The notes below the pieces were generated by a model. That model did no database searches, was not told where the DNA came from, and saw only the letters and a list, made by a program, of their open reading frames with translations. Positions 7,719 to 16,371 of a DNA stretch of 64,000 bases are shown piece by piece. Made by a program: the position numbers and the translations under genes. This stretch comes from an uncultured Prevotellaceae bacterium (GTDB taxonomy: Bacteria; Bacteroidota; Bacteroidia; Bacteroidales; Muribaculaceae), in assembly GCA_900319525.1 (NCBI GenBank), contig ONOU01000029.1:1-64000 (forward strand), written 5' to 3'. The number at the start of each line of letters is the position of its first letter. Positions within the stretch are counted from its first letter, which is position 1.

Positions 7719-8960
7719 TCACTCGTATCGCAGGGCCTCGATCGGGTCGAGGTTGGCCGCCTTCTTGGCAGGATACCAGCCGAAAAAGATTCCCGTGACA
7801 GTGCACACCATGAAGGCCAGGAGCACTGTCCACGGCTCTACCGAGATGAGGATATGATACTCGGTATAGTTCATCAAGATAAACCTGGCCAGATAAGCAA
7901 TGCCGCCCCCGATGAACACACCGATAAGGCCACCAGTGACACTGATCATGATGGCCTCGATGAGGAACTGGCTCATGATGTCAACGGTGCGGGCGCCCAC
8001 GCTCATGCGCAAGCCGATCTCGCGGGTGCGCTCGGTCACGCTCACATACATGATGTTCATGATGCCGATGCCGCCCACCAGCAGTGAGATGCCGGCGATG
8101 CAAGAGAGCAGCATGGTGAGGATATTCATGACCGTATCGACCATCGAGGTGGCTTCCTCGAGTGAATTGATCCTGAAGTCCTGGATATCGGTGTCTCTGA
8201 GTTTGTGGTTGGTGCGCAGGATTTCGGTCACATCGTCCACGGCCAGCTGTGTCATGGCTTTGCTGGTGGCCGCTGCATAGATCATGTCGAAATAACTCTG
8301 TGACGTCATGCGCTTCATCACAGTGGTATAAGGCATGAGCACAATATCGTCCTGGTCCTGGCCAAAGGCTGTGCGTCCCTTACTCTTGAGCACCCCCACG
8401 ACCCTCACGGGGATAGTGTTGACGCGGATGACGGTCCCGATGGGGTCGGCATCCTTGGCGAACAGCTTGTCCACGACCGTCTTTCCCAGGATGCAGACTT
8501 TAGCCGAGCCCTTGATTTCGGCATCGGTGAACATGTCCCCCTCAGTAATCGAGAGCCCGTTGATGACCAGGAATTCATTGTTCACGCCCTGCAAGGTGCA
8601 ACTATGGTTATTCTTACCGTTGATGTACTGGCCCGATGAGTAAACCATGGGGCATACGGCCTTCAGGAACTTGTTTTTCTCGAGGATGCTCTGATAGTCG
8701 GCCTGGGTGATGGCTTGGTTGTACTCAGGCAGCCAGTTACCACCCACTTCTTCATATTCCGGCCCCGGGATAATCATGAATGTGCCCGGGTCCACATCAG
8801 CGATTTCCTGCATGATGGTCGCCTTGGAACCTGTACCCAGAGCCAGCATGATGATGACCGACGACACGCCGATGATGATGCCCAGCATGGTGAGGAAACT
8901 GCGCATCTTGTTGGCACCGATGGCCTTGAGAGCTATTCTAAATAAACTGAGGATGTTCAT
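7719..8960 (-). CDS. MacB-type ABC transporter permease
   Basis: The protein has 413 residues: an N-terminal transmembrane helix (FRIALKAIGANKMRSFLTMLGIIIGVSSVIIML), a periplasmic MacB_PCD domain at about 60-260, and three C-terminal helices of the FtsX domain (GISLLVGGIGIMNIMYVSVTERTREIGLRMSVGA). The ATPase is a separate gene here, 67 bases upstream, unlike fused MacB. I place the start at 8960 (MNILSLFRIALKAI), as is usual for the family; ATG 8993 would add 11 residues. With the neighbouring ATPase, MacA and TolC it forms a tripartite exporter across both membranes. The substrate is unknown. Confidence 0.92.
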   Translation of the reverse strand: MNILSLFRIALKAIGANKMRSFLTMLGIIIGVSSVIIMLALGTGSKATIMQEIADVDPGTFMIIPGPEYEEVGGNWLPEYNQAITQADYQSILEKNKFLKAVCPMVYSSGQYINGKNNHSCTLQGVNNEFLVINGLSITEGDMFTDAEIKGSAKVCILGKTVVDKLFAKDADPIGTVIRVNTIPVRVVGVLKSKGRTAFGQDQDDIVLMPYTTVMKRMTSQSYFDMIYAAATSKAMTQLAVDDVTEILRTNHKLRDTDIQDFRINSLEEATSMVDTVMNILTMLLSCIAGISLLVGGIGIMNIMYVSVTERTREIGLRMSVGARTVDIMSQFLIEAIMISVTGGLIGVFIGGGIAYLARFILMNYTEYHILISVEPWTVLLAFMVCTVTGIFFGWYPAKKAANLDPIEALRYE

Positions 8961-8999
8961 TTTTTCTATCTTGCTTTGTAGAGAGTGTGTCATTTACGG

Positions 9000-9021
9000 G
9001 AGACGCATGATTATGCGTCTC
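9000..9021. repeat. Short palindrome between ABC permease and ATPase genes
   Basis: A perfect 9-bp stem (9000-9008 with 9013-9021, GAGACGCAT) with loop GATT lies in the intergenic gap of an operon. GAGACGCAT-type palindromes occur as dispersed elements in many bacteria. It could lower or stabilise expression of the distal genes. Confidence 0.6.
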
Positions 9022-9027
9022 TACGGG

Positions 9028-9777
9028 CTACTCTTCCTCCTCGACGGGGAGGGAGGCCAGTTTGCTGGCTGCATCCAGGATATTGTCGTTCACACGGTCG
9101 TCGCGCAACTTGCCATCACTCAAGGTGATGGTGCGGGTGGAGTATTGCGCGATTTCGGGATTGTGGGTCACGAAGATGATGGTGCGCCCCTCGGCATGGA
9201 GTTTCTGGAACAGCACCAGGATTTCAAACGACGTGCGGGTATCCAAGTTACCCGTCGCCTCGTCGGCAAGGATAACGGCGGGGTCGTTGACCAGGGCACG
9301 GGCGATGGCCACGCGTTGCATCTGCCCGCCCGACATCTGGTTGCTCTTGTGGTTCATGCGGTCGCCCAGTCCCACACGCTGCAGGGCGGTAACGGCACGC
9401 TGACGACGCTCCCGGGCACCGATGGCACTGTTGTACATCAACGGCAACTCCACGTTCTCGACCGCTGTGGTCTTGGCCAGCAGGTTGTAGCTCTGGAACA
9501 CGAACCCGATCTTGCGGTTGCGCAGCACGGCACGCTGGTTCTTGCTCATGGAGCGCACCGGGGTGCCGTCCAGTCGGTACTCGCCGCTCGTGGGCGTGTC
9601 CAGGCAGCCCAGGATGTTGAGCAGCGTCGATTTTCCCGAACCCGAAGTGCCCATGATGGTGACAAACTCGCCCTCGTGGATGGTGAACGAGACACCACGC
9701 AAGGCGTGCACCGTCTCCTCACCCACCACAAAGTCACGACGGATGCCCTCTAGTTCTATGACTGGTTTTTGTGCCAT
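9028..9777 (-). CDS. MacB-type ABC transporter ATP-binding protein
   Basis: This 249-residue ATPase has Walker A GTSGSGKS at 43-50, the Q-loop (FVFQSYNLL), signature MSGGQMQRVAIARAL, Walker B VILADEATG and the H-loop (FVTHNPEIA). It is of the LolD/MacB class that powers mechanotransmission rather than direct transport. A C-terminal extension ends in an acidic VEEEE. It follows the MacA stop by three bases, so it is clearly co-transcribed, and it pairs with the permease downstream. Confidence 0.95.
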   Translation of the reverse strand: MAQKPVIELEGIRRDFVVGEETVHALRGVSFTIHEGEFVTIMGTSGSGKSTLLNILGCLDTPTSGEYRLDGTPVRSMSKNQRAVLRNRKIGFVFQSYNLLAKTTAVENVELPLMYNSAIGARERRQRAVTALQRVGLGDRMNHKSNQMSGGQMQRVAIARALVNDPAVILADEATGNLDTRTSFEILVLFQKLHAEGRTIIFVTHNPEIAQYSTRTITLSDGKLRDDRVNDNILDAASKLASLPVEEEE

Positions 9778-9780
9778 CGT

Positions 9781-10944
9781 TTACTTCTTTTTTGCTTTAT
9801 CCTGCTTGGAAGTGTCTTTTTTGCCATTCGGTGCGGCAACACCAATCTCAAAAGTCTGAATAACTGTTGTGCCCTCGCCAAGGCCGCTGATGACCTCGGT
9901 GCGAGTGCCGTCGGTCACACCGATTTCCACCTTGTGGGCCGTGAGCACATTGCCCTCGAGGGTCCACAGTTTATGGTCGGCAGTCGTGTCCTTGATCACA
10001 TACTTGTTGCCGAAAATGTCGGGCTCGGGCGTGAAGCGCAAAGCCGCAGCAGGAACACTCATGACGCCACTGCGCTCCATGGTGTAGATGGTGATGTTGG
10101 CGGTAAGGCCCGGTTTGAGCTTGAGGTCGGCATTGGGTGCGCTGATCACCACCTCATAGGTCACCACATTGTTTGTCGTGACAGGGTTCTGGCGCACCTG
10201 CTTGACGCTGCCCGAGAACACGTCATCGGGGTAGGCATCGACGGTAAACGTCACACGCTGTCCCTCACGCACCTCGCCGATGTCGGCCTCATCGACCTTG
10301 GCGATACACTGCATGTCGGTCAGGTCCTTAGCGATGCGGCAGATGGAAGGGGTGCTGAACGACGATGCAACGGTCTGGCCTTCCTCGACCGACTTGCCGA
10401 TAACCACGCCGTCGATGGGCGAATAGACCGTGGCATAGCTCAAGTTGGTTTTTGCCCGTGCGACATCCTGCTGGGCAATCCTGACACTCTCCTGTGCCTT
10501 GCGGTAGTTTTCCAGCGCCACATCATATTCTGACGTGCTCACGAGGTCCTTTTGCTTGAGTTCGGCATAGCGGGCATAATTCTTCTTTTGATAATCCAGC
10601 TCGATCTGTGCCGAGCGCAAGTGAGCCTGCATCGACGAGAGGTCACTCAACAGATTGGTGCGGTCCAGCTCGGCAATGACCTGTCCACGCCTGACGACGC
10701 TGTTATAGTCCACATACAGGCGCTTGACAATACCCGACACCTGTGTACCCACGTCAACGGTCTTGACAGGCTCGATGGTACCCGTGGCCGTGATGGTCGT
10801 GGAGATGTCTCCAGGCTCGACTTGGGTAGTCTGGAAGTTGATGACCTCGTTCTTGCCCTTATTGGCAATCATTGCGATGATGCCTGCAATAACGAGCAGG
10901 GCAAGCAGGGCCAGGATGATTTTTGTTCTCTTCTTCATGATCAT
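9781..10944 (-). CDS. MacA-like periplasmic adaptor (RND/HlyD family)
   Basis: The protein has 387 residues. A single N-terminal transmembrane helix (IILALLALLVIAGIIAMIA) is followed by a split lipoyl/barrel-sandwich domain (VSGIVKRLYVDYNSVVRRGQVIAELD and VYSPIDGVVIGKSVEEGQTV), a helical hairpin at about 95-165 and beta-barrel and membrane-proximal domains. The C-terminus is lysine-rich. It bridges the MacB-type transporter and TolC. M1 and M3 are both possible starts (10944 or 10938). It lies between the tolC-like gene (21-base gap) and the ATPase gene. Confidence 0.93.
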   Translation of the reverse strand: MIMKKRTKIILALLALLVIAGIIAMIANKGKNEVINFQTTQVEPGDISTTITATGTIEPVKTVDVGTQVSGIVKRLYVDYNSVVRRGQVIAELDRTNLLSDLSSMQAHLRSAQIELDYQKKNYARYAELKQKDLVSTSEYDVALENYRKAQESVRIAQQDVARAKTNLSYATVYSPIDGVVIGKSVEEGQTVASSFSTPSICRIAKDLTDMQCIAKVDEADIGEVREGQRVTFTVDAYPDDVFSGSVKQVRQNPVTTNNVVTYEVVISAPNADLKLKPGLTANITIYTMERSGVMSVPAAALRFTPEPDIFGNKYVIKDTTADHKLWTLEGNVLTAHKVEIGVTDGTRTEVISGLGEGTTVIQTFEIGVAAPNGKKDTSKQDKAKKK

Positions 10945-10965
10945 GTATCGTTTTGTTGTCAGATT

Positions 10966-12342
10966 CTAGAAATTGATACCCTCGCCGTTGTAGTACTTGA
11001 GCAGGGCGATATTGAGCAGGGCTTCATACTTGGCTTGCAGCATCTGCTGGATAGCAGTGCTCAGGTTGGTCTCGTCCTGCGTCAGCTCGACAATATTCTT
11101 CAGTCCCAGGCGGAACTGCTCGCTGGTCAAGTCATAGCTCTCGCGGCAATAGTCGGCCTTTTCCTTGGCAGCGACGTATCGCTGCTGGTTGTTGCGGGCC
11201 TGCAGCCAGTAGTTCTCGATGGTCTTCCACAGGTTCTTCTGGGTCTCGACCATGTCCAGATAGGCGCTTTCCCGCTCCAGTCGGGCGCGCGCCACGGCAT
11301 TCTTGGTCTTGCCATGGTCCCAGATGGGAATGATCATCGACACACCGATGCCGTTGTTCCACTGATTCTTTAACTGGGTGAACATGTTGCCGTTGCCCGT
11401 GGAGTTGGTGGTGCTGATGCCTGCGCTGGCGTTGATCACGGGCTTCTTGCCTGCCTTGGCGATCTCCTCGTCGATATAGGTCCTGTCCATTGCCAGCTGA
11501 TGTGCCTTGAGTTCAGGGCGCGAGGCAACGGCATTCTGGAATACCGTCTGCTTGTCGGGCAGGTCGGCCAGCACGTTGCCAGTCAACTGCGGGTCGGCCA
11601 GTTGCAGGTTCTCGTCCCCGTCCAGTTCCATGAGCTGCTTGAGCTGCAGGCGATAGCTGTCGAGGGTGGTCTCGTCGGCCACCTTCTGGTACTTGTTCTG
11701 AGCCAGTTGCGACTCGAACTGCGACACATCGGCCTTGTTGAGCAGCCCAGCCTGCTTGCGGGCGCGCGCCTGCTCGAGTTGCGACTGAGCGAGGGCAATG
11801 AGTTCATCGTCATGTTCCACGGCGTCCTGCGAATAGAGGATCTGCACATAAAGCTGCGTAATCTGCTCCTCGATGTTCAGCTCGCTCGCCAGCACCTGCA
11901 GCTCGGCAATCTGCGAATTGATCTCGGCCAGGCGGATGTTATTCTTGGTCTGTCCTCCATTATAGAGGTTCATGGACGCATCCACGCTGTAGTTGCCACT
12001 GTAGCTGTTCTTGTTGCTGAACGCAACCACCTCGGTACCGATTACACCGCTATAGCTCTCCTGGAACGGACGGTTGCTCACATACTGGCTTGTCGAGAAG
12101 TTAACGGTGGGTAACCGGTTAGCCTTGGCGTCCTGTAATGCGACTTGTGACGAGCGCACGTTCACCTTGTTGCGCTGGACGGTGATATTCTGTTTCTTTG
12201 CCCAGTCGATGCATTCCTGCAACGTCCAGGTGTAAGGAGTATCGGCCGCTTCGGTGGCTGTTTGGGCCGACGTGCCAGCTGCCACCAGTGCCAGGCATGC
12301 TGTCACCAAGAATCTACCGATAGTTTTTATAAAATGTGCCAT
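10966..12342 (-). CDS. TolC-family outer membrane efflux channel
   Basis: This 458-residue protein has a signal peptide (about 1-26, ending GTSAQ). Two repeats of the outer membrane efflux domain are rich in coiled coil (LQECIDWAKKQNITVQRNKVNVRSSQVAL; ETQKNLWKTIENYWLQARNN; SEQFRLGLKNIVELTQDETNLSTAIQQMLQAKYEALLNIALLKYY). It is the first gene of the exporter operon. A minus-strand TATATTTG at 12489-12482 may be the -7 box, with only a poor -33 at 23 bases, so activator dependence is possible. Confidence 0.93.
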   Translation of the reverse strand: MAHFIKTIGRFLVTACLALVAAGTSAQTATEAADTPYTWTLQECIDWAKKQNITVQRNKVNVRSSQVALQDAKANRLPTVNFSTSQYVSNRPFQESYSGVIGTEVVAFSNKNSYSGNYSVDASMNLYNGGQTKNNIRLAEINSQIAELQVLASELNIEEQITQLYVQILYSQDAVEHDDELIALAQSQLEQARARKQAGLLNKADVSQFESQLAQNKYQKVADETTLDSYRLQLKQLMELDGDENLQLADPQLTGNVLADLPDKQTVFQNAVASRPELKAHQLAMDRTYIDEEIAKAGKKPVINASAGISTTNSTGNGNMFTQLKNQWNNGIGVSMIIPIWDHGKTKNAVARARLERESAYLDMVETQKNLWKTIENYWLQARNNQQRYVAAKEKADYCRESYDLTSEQFRLGLKNIVELTQDETNLSTAIQQMLQAKYEALLNIALLKYYNGEGINF

Positions 12343-12518
12343 GTATTTATGTTGTTAGTTTCTTTCTACATCCATTAGACGCATCAGCCAGCCAAAAAGC
12401 TTCACAAGGTTGCCACAAAATGAGTTTACCCCCCCTATTGGACTCACGCTGGACCATTTAGGCATGAAAAGCATTGCAGTGCAAATATATCATCTTTTGC
12501 AAAAAAATGGCACAACTA

Positions 12519-12551
12519 TTGCATTAGATTAGCAAGTATTTCGTAAATTTG
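12519..12551 (+). promoter_or_regulatory. Probable promoter of the lemA operon
   Basis: TTG at 12519-12521, a 22-base spacer and TAAATTTG at 12544-12551 lie 44 bases above ATG 12595. The spacer is slightly long. The same 250-base gap must also hold the divergent tolC promoter. Confidence 0.5.
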
Positions 12552-12594
12552 CCAATTGTATAAAACATTATTAACTTAATCAATTAATAAGACA

Positions 12595-13203
12595 ATGAAA
12601 AAAGGATGTATCGGACTAGTTGTCCTGGGCGTGATTGCCCTTGCACTGTTTGGATGGGTAAAAAACGGCTATAACGGACTCGTTACCGACCAGGAGAGTG
12701 TTGAGACCGCATGGGCTAATGTTGAAAGTCAATATCAGCGCCGTGCCGACCTGATTCCCAACCTGGTAGAGACGGTCAAGGGCTATGCCAAGCACGAGCA
12801 GGAGACCCTGGAAGGCGTGATTGAGGCCCGCGCCAACGCCACCAAGGTGACCATCGACCCCACCAAAATGACTCCTGAGGACCTGCAGAAGTACCAGGCT
12901 GCCCAGGGCGATGTGACCAACGCACTGAGCCGACTCATCGCCGTTAGCGAGAGTTATCCTGATTTGAAGGCCAACGAGAATTTCAAGGATTTACAAACGC
13001 AGTTAGAAGGAACTGAAAATCGTATCAACAAAGCTCGTAATGATTTCAACGAGGTAGCCCGCGAGTACAACACGAAGCGCCGCACCTTCCCCACCAACAT
13101 CATCGCCAGCGTGTTCAACTTTGGCGAGAAGCCTTACTTCCAGGCTCAAGAGGGTGCCGATAAGGCTCCCAAGGTGGACTTTGGAACCAGCGAGGGCAAG
13201 TAA
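12595..13203 (+). CDS. lemA: LemA family protein
   Basis: This 202-residue protein has an N-terminal membrane anchor (GCIGLVVLGVIALALFGWV) and the family signature NGYNGLVTDQESVETAWANVESQYQRRADLIPNLVETVKGYAKHE, shown here in two parts at about residues 23-67. The mature part is an elongated helical bundle outside the inner membrane. The role of LemA is poorly defined. It is recurrently encoded next to TPM proteins, as it is here, which suggests joint work in envelope maintenance. Confidence 0.95.
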   Translation: MKKGCIGLVVLGVIALALFGWVKNGYNGLVTDQESVETAWANVESQYQRRADLIPNLVETVKGYAKHEQETLEGVIEARANATKVTIDPTKMTPEDLQKYQAAQGDVTNALSRLIAVSESYPDLKANENFKDLQTQLEGTENRINKARNDFNEVAREYNTKRRTFPTNIIASVFNFGEKPYFQAQEGADKAPKVDFGTSEGK

Positions 13204-13206
13204 CCG

Positions 13207-13692
13207 ATGGCACTGGCCGATTTCATCCCTCCCGAGGGGCAACGGCGCATTGCTGACGCCATCACCGATGCCGAGCGTCACACGACCGGAGAAATCTGCG
13301 TCCATGTGACGCCACGGTGTCGCTACAACGTGATGAAGCGTGCCGTCAAGACCTTTAACAGGCTGCACCTGTACACCACCAAGCGCCGCAACGCGGTACT
13401 GATTTTCATCGCCTATGAGGACCGCAAGCTGGCCATCCTGGGCGACACGGGTATTAACGATGCAGTGCCCGAGGGGTTCTGGGACGGCGAAGTGGAAGAG
13501 CTGACACGCTACCTGAAGGCAGGCAGGCCCGTGGACGGGCTGTGTGCCATCATTGCCCGCATGGGCGAGCGTCTGTCCTATTACTTCCCTGGCGAGCGCG
13601 ACGACGAGAACGAATTGAGTAACGAGGTCACCTTTGACAACGGTGATGACGAAGATGAAGATCGCAACGATGATTATGGCAATATGGAATAA
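13207..13692 (+). CDS. TPM domain protein (TLP18.3/Psb32/MOLO-1 fold), soluble
   Basis: This 161-residue protein starts three bases after the lemA stop. It contains a TPM domain (IADAITDAERHTTGEICVHVT; LIFIAYEDRKLAILGDTGIND; LKAGRPVDGLCAIIARMGERLSYYFP) and an acidic C-terminal tail (DDENELSNEVTFDNGDDEDEDRNDDYG). There is no signal peptide or membrane helix, unlike its downstream paralogue. Function is unknown beyond the family link with envelope and photosystem quality control in other organisms. Confidence 0.88.
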   Translation: MALADFIPPEGQRRIADAITDAERHTTGEICVHVTPRCRYNVMKRAVKTFNRLHLYTTKRRNAVLIFIAYEDRKLAILGDTGINDAVPEGFWDGEVEELTRYLKAGRPVDGLCAIIARMGERLSYYFPGERDDENELSNEVTFDNGDDEDEDRNDDYGNME

Positions 13693-14482
13693 GGCCAGGC
13701 GGCTCATGACCATCGGGCTGTTGCTGTGCATTACCGTACTGCCAGCGGTGGCCCAGGTGCCAGAGCGTCCCAATCCGCCACGGCTGGTCAACGACTTTGC
13801 CGGCATCTTGGGCGACTGTCAATGGCTGGAAGACTCGCTGGAGCGCATTGCCATGGAGACCAGCAATCAGATCTGTGTGGTCACCATGAACGACTTTGGC
13901 GGCTATCACAAAGCCGAAATGGCATACACCATTGGCGAGAGATGGGGCGTGGGCAAAAAAGACAAGGACAATGGTGTGGTTATCCTCATCAAACCCAAAA
14001 CAGAAGAGAGCCCAGGCGAGGCATTTATTGCTCCTGGCTTTGGGCTTGAAGGTGCTATTACTGACGTCTCAAGCAACCGTATTGTCGAGAAAGAGATGAT
14101 TCCGCACTTCAAGGATAACGACTACCTGGGCGGCGTGTGGGCCGGAGTACAGGTCGTGCGCGACCTGGCAACGGGCGAGTATAATGAGAAAGACTACGCC
14201 CAGGAGGACGATAGCGAGGCATTGTTCGGCTTGATCATGTTCATCCTCATCTTTGCCTTGTTCATGTACATGGCCCACAAGAGCAACCAGGGCAATAACG
14301 GAAACCGCAACAACGGAGACACCGGCACCTGGGGTGGACCCATCATCTTCACCAGCGGCAACGACTGGGGCCGCGGCGGCTCGTCATGGAGCGGCGGCGG
14401 TGGCTGGAGCGGCGGTGGCGGTGGCTGGGGAGGCTTCGGCGGCGGCTCCTTTGGCGGCGGTGGCGGCGGTGGCAGCTGGTAA
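13676..14482 (+). CDS. TPM domain membrane protein with Gly-rich C-terminus
   Basis: The protein has 268 residues from ATG 13676, which overlaps the upstream gene by 17 bases; an in-frame ATG at 13634 would lie deeper inside that gene. A signal peptide (LMTIGLLLCITVLPAVAQ) precedes the TPM domain (FAGILGDCQWLEDSLERIAMETSNQICVVT; DKDNGVVILIKP; GFGLEGAITDVSSNRIVEKEMIPHF). One transmembrane helix (GLIMFILIFALFMYMA) leads to a Gly/Ser/Trp-rich tail ending GGGGGGSW. This is the usual YgcG-type architecture. It forms an operon with lemA and the soluble TPM gene. Confidence 0.92.
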   Translation: MAIWNKARRLMTIGLLLCITVLPAVAQVPERPNPPRLVNDFAGILGDCQWLEDSLERIAMETSNQICVVTMNDFGGYHKAEMAYTIGERWGVGKKDKDNGVVILIKPKTEESPGEAFIAPGFGLEGAITDVSSNRIVEKEMIPHFKDNDYLGGVWAGVQVVRDLATGEYNEKDYAQEDDSEALFGLIMFILIFALFMYMAHKSNQGNNGNRNNGDTGTWGGPIIFTSGNDWGRGGSSWSGGGGWSGGGGGWGGFGGGSFGGGGGGGSW

Positions 14483-14546
14483 CCGCCTGCCTTGATGCTG
14501 TTGCCAGACTTTCCCCAGGCACCCTAGTATAATTGCAATAGAAGGG

Positions 14547-14606
14547 CTGCAACGACAATGGCAACGTGCCACATGAGGGCGCGTTGCCATTGCGGTTTCT
14601 TGCAGC
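14547..14606. terminator. Two-tier hairpin between convergent genes
   Basis: The inner stem 14556-14566/14582-14592 (CAATGGCAACG) is perfect and the outer stem 14547-14553/14600-14606 (GCTGCAA) encloses it. A second small hairpin, AAAGCGC at 14625-14631 with 14637-14643, lies nearer the minus-strand gene. It probably separates the TPM and zinc-ribbon transcripts. Confidence 0.55.
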
Positions 14607-14688
14607 GGACAAGTGCTCCGTACTAAAGCGCTAATGGCGCTTTCGGGCCTTGCCAACTGGTCTTCAGGTCACTGACGGTGCCTGATTC

Positions 14689-15465
14689 TTATTTGGCCTT
14701 GGTCGTGGAGACCTCGGGGGCGATACCTACCAGTTCGGGATCGATGAGGATGCGTCCACAGTACTCACAGACGATGACCTTCTTGTGCATCTTGATCTCC
14801 ATCTGGCGCTGTGCAGGAATGCGGTTGAAGCATCCGCCACAAGCGTTACGCTGAACGGCCACGATACCGAGACCGTTGCGGGTGTTCTTGCGGATGCGCT
14901 TGAAAGCGGTCAGCAGGCGTTCCTCGATTTTGTTCTCCTGCTTCTTGGCCTTCTCACGCAGGGTCTCCTCCTTCTGCTTGTTCTCGGAGACGATCTCATT
15001 CAACTCGCTTTTCTTCTCCTCGAGTGCGTGCTCACGGTCGGTGCACTGCTCCTTGGCTTTCTCGATCTCGGCCTTGAGCGCCTCGGCACGACGTGTGGCC
15101 TCGTTCATCTTCTTCTCGGCCAACTCGATGTTAAGCGTCTGGTATTCAATCTCCTTGGTCAGGTAGTCATACTCACGGTTGTTGCGCACGTTGTCCTGGT
15201 CGGCAGTGTATTTGTCGATAAGTTCCTCGGCCTTAGCCTTGATTTCACGGTTGCGTGCCAACTCTTCGTTCTGCACAGTGATCTCGTCTTCAAACTTTGA
15301 CACACGTGTATGCAGACCTGCGATCTCGTCTTCCAGGTCCTGAACTTCCTGGGGAAGCTCGCCCCTCAGGGTCTTGATGGCGTCAATCTCTGAGAGTTTC
15401 TGCTGCAAGTCGAAGAGCGCTTTGAGTTTCTCTTCAACGGTGAGTTCTTTCTTCTGTGTTGCCAT
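14689..15465 (-). CDS. Coiled-coil protein with C-terminal C4 zinc ribbon
   Basis: The protein has 258 residues. A long charged coiled coil spans about 10-195. It is followed by a C4-type zinc ribbon with two Cys pairs (CGGC and CEYC, the latter in VIVCEYCGRILIDPEL). This is the widespread CT398-like family, often annotated as zinc ribbon domain-containing or putative nucleic-acid binding, and often found next to Nif3, as it is here (11-base gap). Its precise role is unknown. Confidence 0.9.
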   Translation of the reverse strand: MATQKKELTVEEKLKALFDLQQKLSEIDAIKTLRGELPQEVQDLEDEIAGLHTRVSKFEDEITVQNEELARNREIKAKAEELIDKYTADQDNVRNNREYDYLTKEIEYQTLNIELAEKKMNEATRRAEALKAEIEKAKEQCTDREHALEEKKSELNEIVSENKQKEETLREKAKKQENKIEERLLTAFKRIRKNTRNGLGIVAVQRNACGGCFNRIPAQRQMEIKMHKKVIVCEYCGRILIDPELVGIAPEVSTTKAK

Positions 15466-15476
15466 AACCTTTTGAT

Positions 15477-16277
15477 TTATAAATAATTTACTTGGTTTGT
15501 TTCATTTTTTGCAAAAGCGACTGCAAAGGTAGGATTTTTTTTCCGAATAATCTCTAAAAAAATCTCTTTTGTGAAGTGTTCGCTCTCATAGTGACCGATG
15601 TCGGCCACGACAATCCGCTGCCCATTGTCAAGGAAGTCGTGGTAGCGCATGTCGGCAGTGACATACAGTTGGGCACCTGCCTCAACGGCCTTGTCAATCA
15701 GGAATCCACCCGCGCCGCCGCACAAGGCCACGCGCGAAACCATGCGGTTACCGTCGCCACAATAACGCACAGCTCCCACTTCAAAAGCCGCTTTAACCCG
15801 CTGGAGCACCTCGCGTGCAGGCATCGGCTCGATGTCACCAACGACCCCACATCCAGCCGAGGCACATGCATGCTCGCCGTAGGGGTCAACCCGGTTGTCA
15901 TCAAGGAAGGTGACGTTGGTCATGCCTATCTTGTCGGCCATTCGGAACGAGACGCCATGCCATGCGCTATCCATGTTGGTGTGGGCGCAATAGATGGTGA
16001 TGTCGTGCTTGATAGCCATTGCGACGGTGCGCTCAACGGGAGTCCGTCCCATGATTTTTTTCAAACCGCGAAAGATGAGGGGATGGTGCGAGATGACCAG
16101 ATTGCAGCCTCGCTCGATAGCCTCGGCCACGACCACCTCGGTAGCGTCGGTACACAGGAGGATACCCGAGATGTCGGCCTCGGGGTCACCCACTTGAATG
16201 CCCGCATTGTCCCACTCTTCCTGGAGCCTCAAGGGAGCATACTGCTCAATGGCATCGGTGATTTCTCTAATTCGCAT
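15477..16277 (-). CDS. Nif3-like dinuclear metal-centre protein
   Basis: The protein has 266 residues. Conserved metal ligands are visible in ISHHPLIF, YCAHTNMDSAWHG and DIGHYESEHFTKE, and the protein opens with IREITDAIEQYAPLRLQEEWDNAGIQVGD. Family members form hexameric toroids with a two-metal site. Many bacteroidete homologues are about 365 residues with a middle PII-like insert; this one is the short form without the insert. It is upstream of the zinc-ribbon gene in one operon. Its physiological reaction is unsettled. Confidence 0.93.
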   Translation of the reverse strand: MRIREITDAIEQYAPLRLQEEWDNAGIQVGDPEADISGILLCTDATEVVVAEAIERGCNLVISHHPLIFRGLKKIMGRTPVERTVAMAIKHDITIYCAHTNMDSAWHGVSFRMADKIGMTNVTFLDDNRVDPYGEHACASAGCGVVGDIEPMPAREVLQRVKAAFEVGAVRYCGDGNRMVSRVALCGGAGGFLIDKAVEAGAQLYVTADMRYHDFLDNGQRIVVADIGHYESEHFTKEIFLEIIRKKNPTFAVAFAKNETNQVNYL

Positions 16278-16285
16278 GGTGGCAG

Positions 16286-16370
16286 TTGTTTGTTTTTAGT
16301 TGTTAGTGCTATTACCGCCGCCTGAAAATGCAGGGCAATGGCAATATTACTTAAAACTAAAAACTAAAAA
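16286..16370. repeat. ACTAACAACT-type repeat, copy 2, in inverted arrangement
   Basis: TTGTTTGTTTTTAGTTGTTAG words at 16286-16307 face ACTTAAAACTAAAAACTAAA words at 16350-16370, with a 42-base GC-rich middle. The left arm sits in the leader of nif3. The right arm ends against the aspS stop, so the pair can fold as a hairpin between the two genes. Confidence 0.55.
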
Positions 16371-16371
16371 A

